From Persicobacter psychrovividus (GTDB lineage Bacteria; Bacteroidota; Bacteroidia; Cytophagales; Cyclobacteriaceae): a stretch of 64,000 nt of DNA. Positions 30,301 through 36,730 of this stretch are shown in pieces (within the stretch, counting starts at the first letter, position 1; each line of letters begins with the position of its first letter). A program made the translations under genes and the position numbers. The notes below the pieces were generated by a model. It saw only the letters and a list, made by a program, of their open reading frames with translations, ran no database searches and had not been told where the DNA came from. The stretch is from contig NZ_AP025293.1 in NCBI RefSeq assembly GCF_036492425.1, positions 1-64,000 on the forward strand, in the 5' to 3' direction.

Positions 30301-31468
30301 TATAGATAACGATGGTTTTAGACCGCTGCTGTCCCTGGATCAAAATACCTTTCATGCGGTTGGTACTTATTCAGTAACCCTTTCAGCAGTAGATCAAAGC
30401 GGGAACATTGCCGCTGCAAAGGCGAAAGTCAAGGTGGTGGATCCTGTGGCTCCACGGCTGAAGGTGAAAAATATCATTGTGGCATTGAATGAAAAAGGCG
30501 AGGTGAATATTTCAGCAAATGATATTGATGATGGTGTGGTGGATAATGCTGATGGTGCGCCTTTTTTGGCATTGGATAAATCTCACTTTTCAGGACAAAA
30601 CCTGGGTGTCAATGTGGTTGTGCTGACCGCCATTGATGCGAGTGCCAACATCAGTAAATCTACCGTCAGTGTAACGGTGATTGATACGCTTGCGCCAACG
30701 GCAATTGCGAAAGATACTTTACTGGTGCTTGATGATCATGGAATGGCGAAGCTGAGTGCTACCATGGTGGACGGGGGTTCACATGATAACTGTATGATTA
30801 AGGCACGTGAGCTTGATCAGTATAAATTCACCGCCAAGGATGTTCATGCGCATACCCATCAGTTGACCGTTACCGACCAAAGTGAAAATAGAGGAAGGGC
30901 GAAGTTTACCGTAACGGTGATCGATCCGAAGGCGGTATTGCGAATCAAGGACTTCCCTGAGCAGATTATGAATGGTCAGCATTTGGTGAACTTACCAGAC
31001 CTCAGGGGTACGGTGGAGGTGATTTCTCAGGATATTCCGCAGGGGACACATTTAGTTCAGCAGGCTACAAAAGGGAGTCTTGTGATGGCAAAAAATGGCA
31101 CGGTGAAGGTAGTGTTCAAATTAATGGACGATAAATCTGGGCAGATTTATGGCACAGTGGAAGGGCTGTACCCTGTGCGTTACAGCGCGCAGGCGAGTCA
31201 GAAAGCATTGCTACTGCCCAATATGATTACGCCGAATAATGATGGGGTGAATGACACGTTCAAAATTCCGCATTTGGATGAAATTGAGCGGGTGAGCCTT
31301 GAAGTTTATGACCGTTCCGGAAAGTTAGTCTATAAAAATGCAGATTATCACAACGAGTGGGGTGGTACTCGCAGAGGACTGGGGCAAAAGACGGAGACTT
31401 TTTATTATAAGGTGACCATCGTTAACCATAAGCCACAGTCGGGATTTGTACATGTGGTGAAAGGATAA
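21392..31468 (+). CDS. Giant T9SS-secreted multi-repeat surface protein
   Basis: 3358-residue adhesin-like protein. Signal peptide (1-35), then a region resembling the IgGFc-binding N-terminal domain (about 40-560), an Ig-like stretch (about 575-650), Calx-beta-like repeats (about 654-1138), cadherin/VCBS-like modules with NDxP and LANDTDAD motifs (about 1140-1435), and then some twenty HYR-like modules of about 80 residues marked by VxDxxAP and DxSGN (about 1440-3190). Residues 2110-2673 are three nearly identical 188-residue blocks. The end (about 3270-3358) is a gliding-motility C-terminal domain of the type IX secretion system: ITPNNDGVNDTF, VYDRSGK, W and FYYKV. Acidic Ca-binding loops suggest calcium-dependent rigidity. 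Likely role is adhesion or matrix formation at the cell surface; no enzymatic domain is seen. It is monocistronic, with a terminator at 31509. Confidence 0.88.
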   Translation: MTPVNHDFKVRCKYFQLTFVLFLLLLGAAFKVKAQESNIHYIPPFFCEKTVDGHSYDHFLKGHNRNLKIQADINEHFAILSTNQQEEMEVSMSIFENGVLRPVKTFTISESNPARIKLADYNSSSRSHNKVNISSIFGDQKASFTIGSGAEGVNKELKIKDVLLVNEKQLLGQRISGGGLVFKSLNPLKSFFVNITHLSNPQAGILTSKGEFAAGTDFYTGNMVCSATNDSRRNDFISILALEDATQVTISNKNGFDFYNPKTRKYDLLGSSHQKTIVLNKGDSYVLGYHFGDASDKDRFANRKVPDINAIIGTHLHTNGRKIVVNAGAWCGGGGKNYGHDIGMDQLVPTNLVGNSYIIARGPSGSQWPEIEQVLVVATKDHSSISVNGHQVRETKDAGQYWIIKNKDYKSNGGGEKYMYISSDDPIYVYQTTAGSDDHRVGRNTPGMFLVPRLNCNGAHEVSISYANTLGRPELRVIALTDKISYQIDGGEVHRLSNATQVKEGAQEETLPSGKVVKKPWYVFKLRGIDKASGIHVWADDKDSPVNVALTIHDSSIGAGGFYSGFGTVPYTNLSAGVDTQGVQAKNASVLIKDAVKDYDYQWYKDGQLMSDFSGKNKAKLPLKTPGEYVVVAKTTCGSRTYPSKAVRVMPNLKLDMDTVHVNEKDGMVKLVLKRLQDSQKDITFDYALLNQTTTKDQDIVLNTTATGLIRPQDHEFPISLKLIDDDQNEDQEQAFLKIYNIKNAVTGIANGTVIFPIIIDDDDPEPSLVVSSNTFEPVEGQNDRVVVNFDLSNGKSGFSGSSKPISFHYHLAPAGAHPANATDYQMGANQPAEATVKFAPGETHKSISFAIKDDQLAELDEGLELTVGSATHVKGIKKEGTTGERDQLTIPITIKDNDQAKIFLSALPVTEGDPVKFHGQVMINGAEGQSQEPITFQYYLKGGSAEMATDLNAPKDGAHDFVGSSAVKTFTVKPFTKSFELTTCPTLKDRVKESAEVFSLFADHYKQADAANSTHQVDAVINDKDAKADLVVASMPIVEGDNLVFHVHLTKSLGANLSLNYELKPVSQGNVLNLFPSGNATHLKGTLLFKKNQVEKVISIPTADNNIVNGNHRVQLHFHAQVSDIFNPKNTVFSQNILDNDVTPVAKNDQFTFAESDAGAQYNGDVSANDLGKTTTPRFTVSASDIDRMNQHGKFTFHPDGTFEFSPFKDYYGVQKFGYALHTNVGTVHATAVLEITNVNDMPAVRSEQFSINEGQKTIKSFVASGLGDGGIHFEITNPPVHGQVKILDAQRGEYQYIANQDGFGDDPFQFTVKDRDGDLAEGTITMKIAYVNNHPPHANDDQVTINTNDEATVDVLANDTDADGQAKLNSGASQITQQPQHGKADFDLKSNQVIYVPEQGFAGVDHFTYRFMDALDAQKTSFYSNEATVTVRVKDVEPPMINAQDTTIYIGHKKDVHIVSKGILISASDNSKGQVGVQFSQELFQGIGDFPLLITATDPSGNRSKYAVTVHVKDQTAPVFTPLKKSAVVVNIDAQGHGVLALSDLYDTVVDNVDPKPTVRVFSGKLTFGSLDLVHPHQEIQLEAVDQSGNQAILKVPVEVKDHIAPVVKTKNITIKLNQQHKAQITPEQINNGSFDNSGIAPELSLDRHQFTAKDADLQLVFLTAKDGSGNVAHQPAKVRIVDEHAPNPYAKDLLEAHLNTWSSWGEMAKPMVVALNPEGKAVLEMSQVKNTLGQPEKVKTLAVNQQVFAHTGEFPVVFTINDSVKVKSTVAVVDYQSPQLKLNGATVYLNQAGEAKVSPAEMSQLFAGTTDNSQGPLTYSIGQQIFHTAGTFKVKAAAKDAFGNVASGESVITVIDSIAPKVSLKNNVTVYLNAEGNVSISPAQLIDKISDNGGGIAEKVLSRDYFNGQQLGNQPIALTAIDYAGNKVSLATTVHVVDNLPPVVEAHPLTLTLDSFGKVELTQQVIQHQLVSAKDNAHGPLNYTVNQTAFNEVGTFPVTVQVKDASNNITSVNTKITIQDNIAPALKVNPQTLQLNQTGEAEISPVVLAQLFKGTFDNSQTPMTYHVDQVKFKAPGQYNVLASAIDVSGNESSKNVLITVQDTLSPEIQTVNHQVVSEVISGQSPVVAYPVVDQKSQLVLPLGSDGKVELSPALLQRLYAGSSDNSSQAIDFTAGMKTFTEVGTYVTQLTATDLSQNSKTIELNVRVVDTLKPTLVLNPVHLTLGTDGKAVLTAEQLDLMFKGTTDNCGKVAWEVDQQQFGGVGDFKVKVTAVDLSNNVVSGTAIVTVLDHSAPEIQTVNHQVVSEVISGQSPVVAYPVVDQKSQLVLPLGSDGKVELSPALLQRLYAGSSDNSSQAIDFTAGIKTFTEVGTYVTQLTATDLSQNSKTIELNVRVVDTLKPTLVLNPVHLTLGTDGKAVLTAEQLDLMFKGTTDNCGKVAWKVDQQQFGGVGDFKVKATAVDLSNNVVSGTAIVTVLDHSAPEIQTVNHQVVSEVISGQSPVVAYPVVDQKSQLVLPLGSDGKVELSPALLQRLYAGSSDNSSQAIDFTAGIKTFTEVGTYVTQLTATDLSQNSKTIELNVRVVDTLKPTLVLNPVHLTLGTDGKAVLTAEQLDLMFKGTTDNCGKVAWKVDQQQFGGVGDFKVKATAVDLSNNVVSGTAIVTVLDHSAPEIQTVNHQVAHVVLPGGAKVMAQPVVNATSSMTITLEHADSIAMTPQVWQTVYAGTKDNGGKVFFPNPKVFLVPGVHHIHLFASDSSGNISAIFSNVTVIDHHTVPILKTQPVSIALDAQGVAHISPLVLSKIVAGSQDNKGGQLTYKLSEKQFRTMGTHQVMVEGTDAQGNTAKAAAEVRVVDTMAPFLHTKSIFAYLNSAGIARITAEQCDNGTDDNAPQKPALSVSKTHFQTKDLGEQWVSFSAEDSSKNVASEMVKVTVLDTIAPMVLTKPARIILREDGTAQLSIDQVDRGCIDNDGFRPLLSLDQNTFHAVGTYSVTLSAVDQSGNIAAAKAKVKVVDPVAPRLKVKNIIVALNEKGEVNISANDIDDGVVDNADGAPFLALDKSHFSGQNLGVNVVVLTAIDASANISKSTVSVTVIDTLAPTAIAKDTLLVLDDHGMAKLSATMVDGGSHDNCMIKARELDQYKFTAKDVHAHTHQLTVTDQSENRGRAKFTVTVIDPKAVLRIKDFPEQIMNGQHLVNLPDLRGTVEVISQDIPQGTHLVQQATKGSLVMAKNGTVKVVFKLMDDKSGQIYGTVEGLYPVRYSAQASQKALLLPNMITPNNDGVNDTFKIPHLDEIERVSLEVYDRSGKLVYKNADYHNEWGGTRRGLGQKTETFYYKVTIVNHKPQSGFVHVVKG
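27719..29410 (+). repeat. Three tandem 564-bp in-frame repeats
   Basis: Copies start at 27719, 28283 and 28847, each exactly 564 bp (188 codons); a fourth begins at 29411 but diverges after about 35 bases. At protein level copy 1 differs from copies 2 and 3 at three residues (Met/Ile, Glu/Lys, Val/Ala), while copies 2 and 3 are identical. By eye I count 13 base differences between copies 2 and 3, all synonymous. Confidence 0.93.
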
Positions 31469-31508
31469 CATCGATGCCCAGCAGGGTAAAATCAATCAGC
31501 AAGAAATT

Positions 31509-31541
31509 AAAAAGCCGACGCCATAAGGGGTCGGCTTTTTT
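31509..31541. terminator. Bidirectional terminator between convergent genes
   Basis: AAAAAGCCGAC / GTCGGCTTTTT stem with A and T runs on both sides, serving the giant gene and the oxygenase gene. Confidence 0.82.
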
Positions 31542-31552
31542 TGGCGGAAAGC

Positions 31553-32821
31553 TTAAATGCCGTTGTCGCGTTTAAAAATGCCAATATATTTTTTGGTGAA
31601 TGGCACATGAACGGCCGTGATTTTTTGCCATTCCTGAAAGTTCGCATATTCTTTCTGCCAGGGCCTGTAAAGGGTAGGGGGCAGATTAAATGCCACCTTT
31701 TTATGATCGTTGTAATAATTCAGCAGCCCTTGTAAAAACTGATTGGAGAACGCCCTGACCGTCGCATTCAGTTTGGTGCGGTGCTCCATGGCATTTTCAA
31801 AATGGCTCATCGAGGCCCGCAGAATGTCGGGGACTTTTTCATCAAACTTACTCTTATTAACCTGTAAATCGATGAGGGTGCTGAGTTCATCACCAATAAG
31901 GTAGTTGATCAATACCGCAGGGATATCGTCGAAGATATTGCCAGGGGTAACTTCTTCCATAAAGCTGACCAGGGTGGCTGTCAGCACCTTCCCCGCTTCA
32001 GATTCCCGCCGCTGATCCTGAATGATACTGATGCCCATATGGCTTCCTGACTTGAAGTTTTTGAAGATCAGTTCTTCGTCTACACCCATCAGCCTGCCGA
32101 CAATCTGCCATACATAAATATAGCTCTCGATTTCCTCTTCGGTAGGCTTGATACCAATTTGCATTAATCCCTGAAGGGGGAAAACGGAAAAGGAAAGCAG
32201 GGTGCCCGCCATATCCTGTTGATTGATCGGCTGACCAAGTTTTTCAGCGTCCCAATGCTTTGGGGCATGATGGAGATGGTGGCGAACGGTGGCATGCATC
32301 AGACGTACCTTTTGGATGTTTCTGAGCGCTTTTCCTTTTGACCGGAAACCTTCTTCAGTGAAAATATCCAGGACAAATTGGGCGGTTTCCATTAATCGAC
32401 GGACAAAGGGGCGAAGGTTGGCGCCTTCTTCTTCCAGTCGGCCTGTACGGTGGAGCACCTCGGCGCCATAGCCACAGGCATAGGTAGCAGGCAGGGATTT
32501 TAACAGCAGCAAGGCTGAAAGCATGGTGCCATATTGCTGGAAGAAGGATTCCGCTTTATAGACTTTATTCATGTCAATATCGGCAGGAAGTTCATCCCAT
32601 TTCTCAAAATAGTCTTTGAGATAGGACGGAATGGTTTCGTCGAAATGATAATGATTGGCTTTCAGCTTTTCGAAAAGTGCATTGGTTTCTTCGAAAGGGT
32701 TGCCCTGGGCATTGGCGATAATTAAAGCAATGGTTTCGTCGGCTAAAGGGTCGGTCATCTGCCGATATTGTTTCCAGTCCCAGCCTTGGCATTTTTTTTC
32801 AGGCACTTGTGCACTTATCAT
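31553..32821 (-). CDS. MpaB/latex-clearing-protein-type oxygenase (DUF2236)
   Basis: 422-residue protein of the oxygenase MpaB / rubber oxygenase (Lcp) fold. The diagnostic segment QKVRLMHATVRHHL (about 170-183) contains the conserved Arg and the His expected to ligate heme in Lcp-type enzymes; a second conserved stretch is DMAGTLLSFSVFPLQGL followed by a long helical region. No signal peptide is visible, so it is probably cytoplasmic. Family members cleave or oxidise isoprenoid or other lipid chains with heme and O2; the substrate here is unknown. Monocistronic and convergent with the giant gene. Confidence 0.8.
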   Translation of the reverse strand: MISAQVPEKKCQGWDWKQYRQMTDPLADETIALIIANAQGNPFEETNALFEKLKANHYHFDETIPSYLKDYFEKWDELPADIDMNKVYKAESFFQQYGTMLSALLLLKSLPATYACGYGAEVLHRTGRLEEEGANLRPFVRRLMETAQFVLDIFTEEGFRSKGKALRNIQKVRLMHATVRHHLHHAPKHWDAEKLGQPINQQDMAGTLLSFSVFPLQGLMQIGIKPTEEEIESYIYVWQIVGRLMGVDEELIFKNFKSGSHMGISIIQDQRRESEAGKVLTATLVSFMEEVTPGNIFDDIPAVLINYLIGDELSTLIDLQVNKSKFDEKVPDILRASMSHFENAMEHRTKLNATVRAFSNQFLQGLLNYYNDHKKVAFNLPPTLYRPWQKEYANFQEWQKITAVHVPFTKKYIGIFKRDNGI

Positions 32822-33051
32822 AATTTGAAAGAAGTAGGTTGATGATTAATATTAAAAATATGCAATAAAGCTGGGATATGTAATTATTTTCCCATAAAAA
32901 TGATGTAATAAATCAAAGTAATTCAACGAAAAATAGCGAGTGTTCGATTTGCTGATGATTTGAGCAGTGGTTTTGGCCTTCCTGCTTTGCGAAGTTGGGG
33001 CTCATAGATGAGAGGAATGGTCACACAGGAGGCTGATCAGCTGTAATGCAC

Positions 33052-33084
33052 AAAAAAAGCCTCATGGAAAATATCCATGAGGCT
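33052..33084 (-). terminator. Rho-independent terminator of the helicase gene
   Basis: Perfect 11-bp stem AGCCTCATGGA / TCCATGAGGCT with a 5-base loop; on the minus strand it is followed by T7. It lies about 110 bases past the stop codon. Confidence 0.85.
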
Positions 33085-33109
33085 AAAATATGATGAGGGT
33101 AAATATCCT

Positions 33110-33191
33110 CAGCAGTGGTGCTGATTTTCCCTGTCACCGGGCACGTGTTACGCCATAGCGTTATACATCGTTAGGCACCCGGATGGGAAAA
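33110..33191 (-). ncRNA. Structured 3' untranslated segment of the helicase transcript
   Basis: Between the helicase stop and its terminator are nested inverted repeats: TTTTCCC (33125-33131) with GGGAAAA (33185-33191), inside it CCGGG (33137-33141) with CCCGG (33178-33182), and inside that ACGC/GCGT. A separate TCAGCA/TGCTGA hairpin lies next to it. It matches no riboswitch or small RNA I know; it could be a 3'-UTR-derived RNA. Confidence 0.4.
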
Positions 33192-33194
33192 AGT

Positions 33195-34316
33195 TTATTT
33201 ACCTTTTGATTCACTCAGTTTAATGTTCAGTTCTCGGGCGATACCTTCTAAACGGTGAAGTTCGTTTGGAAGAATCAACGACAACGACAACCCTTTGCGT
33301 CCTGCACGACCTGTACGACCTGCGCGGTGGGTGTAAAATTCCATTTTTTCTGGCAATTGGAAGTGTACCACATAAGCCAAATCATGGACATCAATACCAC
33401 GGGCAAAAATGTCGGTAGCCACCAAAATTTGAAGTCGGTTCTTACGGAAGGCACGCATCACCTTATCGCGCTCAGGCTGATTCATATCCCCCTCAATGGC
33501 TTCAGTAGCATAGCCAAACTCTTTCAGCTTTTCGGTAAGTTCGCGAACGGCCATTTTCGTTTTACAGAAAATCACCCCACGGTCTTGCCCTTGTCGGCCC
33601 ATAAAGTCTGTCAGCATTTTGAATTTATCAGCGTGCTTATTGTAGAGTTTATACTTATGGTTAATGTCTTTATTCACGCGGTTTTCGCTGTCAATCTCTA
33701 CACGAATAACCTCTGGGCTCATGAATTTTTTAACCAAAATCTCGATTTCACGAGGCATGGTTGCAGAGAACAACCACGTATCCTTTGCTGAAGGAACATA
33801 CTGAAGGATTTCATCAATTTCTTTTTTGAAACCCATGCTCAGCATTTCGTCAGCCTCATCGAGTACGACAGTTTTCACCTGACGTAAATCTATCGCGTTA
33901 CGGTCGATCAAGTCTTTCAAACGGCCAGGAGTCGCCACAACAATATGCGTTTGGCGCTTCAGGTTATCCATTTGTTTGGCGATAGGGAAACCACCATACA
34001 CGGCCTCAGTGAAAATCTTTTCACTGTACTTGGTGTATCGGAAAATTTGTTTGGCAATTTGTTGACACAACTCACGTGTAGGTGCCAAGATTAGCCCTTG
34101 TGCCTTGCGGCCCTTCGGGTTGATACGTTCCAAAAGTGGCAAACCGAATGCTGCGGTTTTTCCGGTACCCGTTTGTGCCAATCCTACAAAATCATGGCCT
34201 GCTTCCATCAGCAGGGGAATGGTTTGTTCTTGAATTGGGGTAGGGCGTTTAATATTAATATCGGTTAGGCCTTGAATGAAGGCATCTCTGATTCCTAAAT
34301 CTGCGAATGTGCTCAA
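33195..34316 (-). CDS. DEAD-box ATP-dependent RNA helicase
   Basis: 373-residue helicase with all core motifs: Q motif (RPTPIQEQTIP), motif I AQTGTGKT (47-54), PTRELCQQIA, motif II DEAD in VVLDEADEML, motif III SAT, and motifs V and VI ATDIFARGIDV and HRAGRTGRAGRKG. It is a minimal core: it ends about 20 residues after the second RecA domain, without the basic or RNA-binding tails of RhlE, CsdA or DbpA. It probably works in ribosome assembly or mRNA unwinding. Monocistronic, with a long structured 3' region and terminator. Confidence 0.93.
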   Translation of the reverse strand: MSTFADLGIRDAFIQGLTDINIKRPTPIQEQTIPLLMEAGHDFVGLAQTGTGKTAAFGLPLLERINPKGRKAQGLILAPTRELCQQIAKQIFRYTKYSEKIFTEAVYGGFPIAKQMDNLKRQTHIVVATPGRLKDLIDRNAIDLRQVKTVVLDEADEMLSMGFKKEIDEILQYVPSAKDTWLFSATMPREIEILVKKFMSPEVIRVEIDSENRVNKDINHKYKLYNKHADKFKMLTDFMGRQGQDRGVIFCKTKMAVRELTEKLKEFGYATEAIEGDMNQPERDKVMRAFRKNRLQILVATDIFARGIDVHDLAYVVHFQLPEKMEFYTHRAGRTGRAGRKGLSLSLILPNELHRLEGIARELNIKLSESKGK

Positions 34317-34446
34317 TTTGTCTTTTTTAAATTTGTTGGCGCAAAGATAGTTATTTTTAGCCGCTTATGTTGCATAATTGTTAAAAACAACGGTGATTAT
34401 TCGGTCAACGGAAGGGATTTCTGAGGAGTGGGACTTAAATTGATAT

Positions 34447-35421
34447 TTATCCTCCAATGATTGACATGGAGTCGTGGCCGGAAGAGCGGTTTTCTGCCTC
34501 AAATCCATTTTTCGCTTTTTTGCTGACAATCTGCTGAAAATAAGCAAGGAGGTCCGCATCAGTGGCGCCACTTCGCATCAGGTCCTTAATATTATAGCCT
34601 TTTCCCGCATAGAGGCAGTTTCTGATTTCCCCCTGGGCAGTCATGCGCAGGCGGTCACAGGAGCCACAGAAGGTACGGCTGTGTGCAGGGATAATCCCAA
34701 TTTTCCCCTGCCAGCCTTCAATGGAATATTTCTGGGCCGTACTTTCAAAAATATCAGCCACCAAGGGCGCCTGAAGTTCTGCTTCAAGAAAATCCTTGAT
34801 ATTTTGATGGGTCCACAGTCTGGCTTCCTGATGCTCTTCCCCGCCATTAAAAGGCATTTCTTCGATGAAGCGAACATCGATAGGTTTTTTTTGTGCCAGG
34901 CGTGCCAATGCGGGAAGTTCAAATTTATTCTTTTCCCCCATCACCACGGTATTAATCTTCACCTTGAAGCCCATTTTTGTGGCCAGTTCCAGGGTGTTCA
35001 ATACTTCCTTTAGGCCTTTTCTGCGTGTAATTTCGAGGAATTTTTCTTCAGAAAGGCAGTCCAGCGAAAGGTTCAGGTCGGTGATGCCGAGCGTCTTCAG
35101 TTCTTCAAGGTATTGCGCCGTCAGGAGTCCGTTGGAGGTGATGCCAATGTTTTTCAACCCCTTGATTTTGGTCAGTTCCCTGAGGAAAAATAGGAGCTCT
35201 TTGCGTACAAAAGGCTCGCCTCCAGTGATTCTGATTTTTTCCACACCTTCCTTCACCAAAATGGTACACAGGCGGAGCATTTCCTCATAGGTGAGTAAAT
35301 TTTTGTGGGCAATGAATTTGATGCCCTCTTCGGGCATGCAATAATAACACCTCAGGTTACATCGATCGGTAACGGAAAGGCGGAGGTATTTTATGGGGCG
35401 ACCGAATTTATCTATCAGCAT
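34447..35421 (-). CDS. moaA: GTP 3',8-cyclase (molybdopterin step 1)
   Basis: 324-residue radical-SAM enzyme that converts GTP to 3',8-cyclo-GTP. The N-terminal cluster is C21-x3-C25-x2-C28 (DRCNLRCYYC), with the RITGGEP motif; the second 4Fe-4S site is CGSC followed by Cys 13 residues later (ending GEIRNC). The C-terminus ends in Gly-Gly, as required for MoaA activity. Length and start (MLIDKFGRPIKYLRLS) fit the family. It is the last gene of moaD-moaE-moaA, 12 bases after moaE. Confidence 0.96.
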   Translation of the reverse strand: MLIDKFGRPIKYLRLSVTDRCNLRCYYCMPEEGIKFIAHKNLLTYEEMLRLCTILVKEGVEKIRITGGEPFVRKELLFFLRELTKIKGLKNIGITSNGLLTAQYLEELKTLGITDLNLSLDCLSEEKFLEITRRKGLKEVLNTLELATKMGFKVKINTVVMGEKNKFELPALARLAQKKPIDVRFIEEMPFNGGEEHQEARLWTHQNIKDFLEAELQAPLVADIFESTAQKYSIEGWQGKIGIIPAHSRTFCGSCDRLRMTAQGEIRNCLYAGKGYNIKDLMRSGATDADLLAYFQQIVSKKAKNGFEAENRSSGHDSMSIIGG

Positions 35422-35433
35422 TCAATTAGTATT

Positions 35434-35856
35434 TTAAGGATGTGCGCTTACCCACACATGGCCGTTCTGCAAGGCTTCTTTCTTCCATATCGGAACGGTC
35501 TTTTTCAGTTCATCAATCACATATTCGCAGGCTTCAAAGCCCTGCTTTCGGTGGGGCGTAGCCACTGCAATGACTACCGCGAGGTCGCCAATGGTTTTTT
35601 CGCCCAAAGCATGATGAATGCTTAGTTTATAAACGTCAAAAAGGGACAGGGTTCTTTCTGCGATTTTCTGTAATTCCTTGATGGCCATGGGTTCATAAGC
35701 CTCGAAGGTGAGTTTGCAAACCTGTTCTCCATTATTATGATTGCGTACTTTGCCAATAAAAACATTATTGGCGCCACACCGCTCATCTTGTATAAAATCG
35801 GTGAGTTCTTCAACGACCAGTTGTTCTTTAAGCTGTATGTCGATTTGGTGGATCAT
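35434..35856 (-). CDS. moaE: Molybdopterin synthase catalytic subunit
   Basis: 140 residues, the large subunit that transfers sulfur from thiocarboxylated MoaD to precursor Z. Family signatures: NVFIGKVRNHN (GxxR loop), FEAYEPMA, IHHALGEKTIGD, VATPHRKQGFEAC, and the catalytic lysine region PIWKKE near the C-terminus. It lies 51 bases after moaD and just before moaA, so all three are probably one transcript. Confidence 0.95.
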   Translation of the reverse strand: MIHQIDIQLKEQLVVEELTDFIQDERCGANNVFIGKVRNHNNGEQVCKLTFEAYEPMAIKELQKIAERTLSLFDVYKLSIHHALGEKTIGDLAVVIAVATPHRKQGFEACEYVIDELKKTVPIWKKEALQNGHVWVSAHP

Positions 35857-35907
35857 TCCGTTTTGGTTCCGTTTGAAATTGAAAGTGCTTTGAGCTGCCC
35901 CATGCGC

Positions 35908-36150
35908 CTATCCGCCAGCAACAGGAGGGATCAGGGCGATTTCATCCTGCGCCTGAATTTTCTGATCGTCGGTGGCATATTGCTGATTAACACTGATGGC
36001 CAGGGACTGCAATTTTTTCATTGCGGGGTATTCCTCCTTAAGCTGCGCTTTTAAGGTACCGACATCCGTAGCCTCCGTTTTGAAAATCAGTGGTGAACAG
36101 CCCACTATTTCTCTTGTAATTCCAAAAGTGAGAATGCGTAGTTCTATCAT
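35908..36150 (-). CDS. moaD: Molybdopterin synthase sulfur-carrier subunit
   Basis: 80-residue ubiquitin-like sulfur carrier ending in PPVAGG, the Gly-Gly tail that is adenylated and thiocarboxylated. I chose ATG 36150 (MIELRILTFGITREI), the usual beginning of MoaD; an upstream in-frame start adds 19 charged residues unlike the family. First gene of the leftward moaD-moaE-moaA operon. A MoeB-type activating enzyme is not in the window and must be supplied from elsewhere. Confidence 0.92.
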   Translation of the reverse strand: MIELRILTFGITREIVGCSPLIFKTEATDVGTLKAQLKEEYPAMKKLQSLAISVNQQYATDDQKIQAQDEIALIPPVAGG

Positions 36151-36317
36151 TTTGCTAAGGTAATCAAAACTGTTTTTTAATTTCTTATTATCCCTATTAA
36201 TAAGCATTTTTCAAACAAAAAGGGTGTCGTTGATGAACTTTTTGGTTGAATTCGGGGATCATTTCTCTTATTTTTCTACCTTACTGCTTATACTAATCAT
36301 TCCTCAATTAAAAAATA

Positions 36318-36692
36318 ATGAAGGTCAGACTAAGGAACAATACGGTGCGTTTGCGCTTGGATCAAAAGGATATTGCGGAATTAAAATCTGCAGGGCAGGT
36401 AGTAATGACCACCCCATTTATTCAAGGGAAACTGACATGGACGATTTGTGGGTCAGATGAACAACAATCATTCGCAGCGGTATTGCAGGGGCAGCAGGTA
36501 ACGATTCAGGTGCCCAACGCGACACTTCAGCAATGGATCTCCACCGAACAGGTAGGCATCGAAGGGGAGGTTGCTACGGAAGATGAAGCCTCCTTGAAGT
36601 TGCTCATTGAAAAAGATTTTAAATGTCTTACTGCCCGTGATGAGGATGAGTCCAATGCTTTTCCGAATCCGTTGGATAGCCATCAGTGTTAA
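36318..36692 (+). CDS. Small conserved protein beside moaD (DUF7009-like)
   Basis: 124 residues, no signal peptide. The opening MKVRLRNNTVRLRLDQKDI and the pattern of short beta strands resemble small proteins I associate with the DUF7009 family; this is from memory and not certain. The end carries FKCLTARDEDESNAFPNP, with one Cys in this stretch and a terminal Cys. It is divergent from moaD and convergent with mobA inside the molybdenum locus, so a link to cofactor metabolism is plausible by position only. Confidence 0.68.
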   Translation: MKVRLRNNTVRLRLDQKDIAELKSAGQVVMTTPFIQGKLTWTICGSDEQQSFAAVLQGQQVTIQVPNATLQQWISTEQVGIEGEVATEDEASLKLLIEKDFKCLTARDEDESNAFPNPLDSHQC

Positions 36693-36730
36693 AAAAATAC
36701 CACAGCCGATTTGACTGTGGTATTTTTTTT
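36691..36730. terminator. Bidirectional terminator between convergent genes
   Basis: A7-TACCACAG / CTGTGGTA-T8 stem-loop overlapping both stop-codon regions. Confidence 0.85.

Larger units (their letters stand above)
32822..33194. other. Intergenic region with terminator and structured segment
   Basis: Holds the helicase terminator (33052-33084) and a nested hairpin segment (33110-33191); 32822-33050 is AT-rich upstream DNA of the oxygenase gene with no gene visible. Confidence 0.6.

Noticed and set aside
33110-33191. Possible cobalamin or other known riboswitch
   Set aside because: None of the conserved box sequences of known classes is present, and it lies downstream, not upstream, of a gene.
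36224-36460. 78-codon frame near the moaD divergent region
   Set aside because: It overlaps the better-supported 36318-36692 frame and has no recognisable features.
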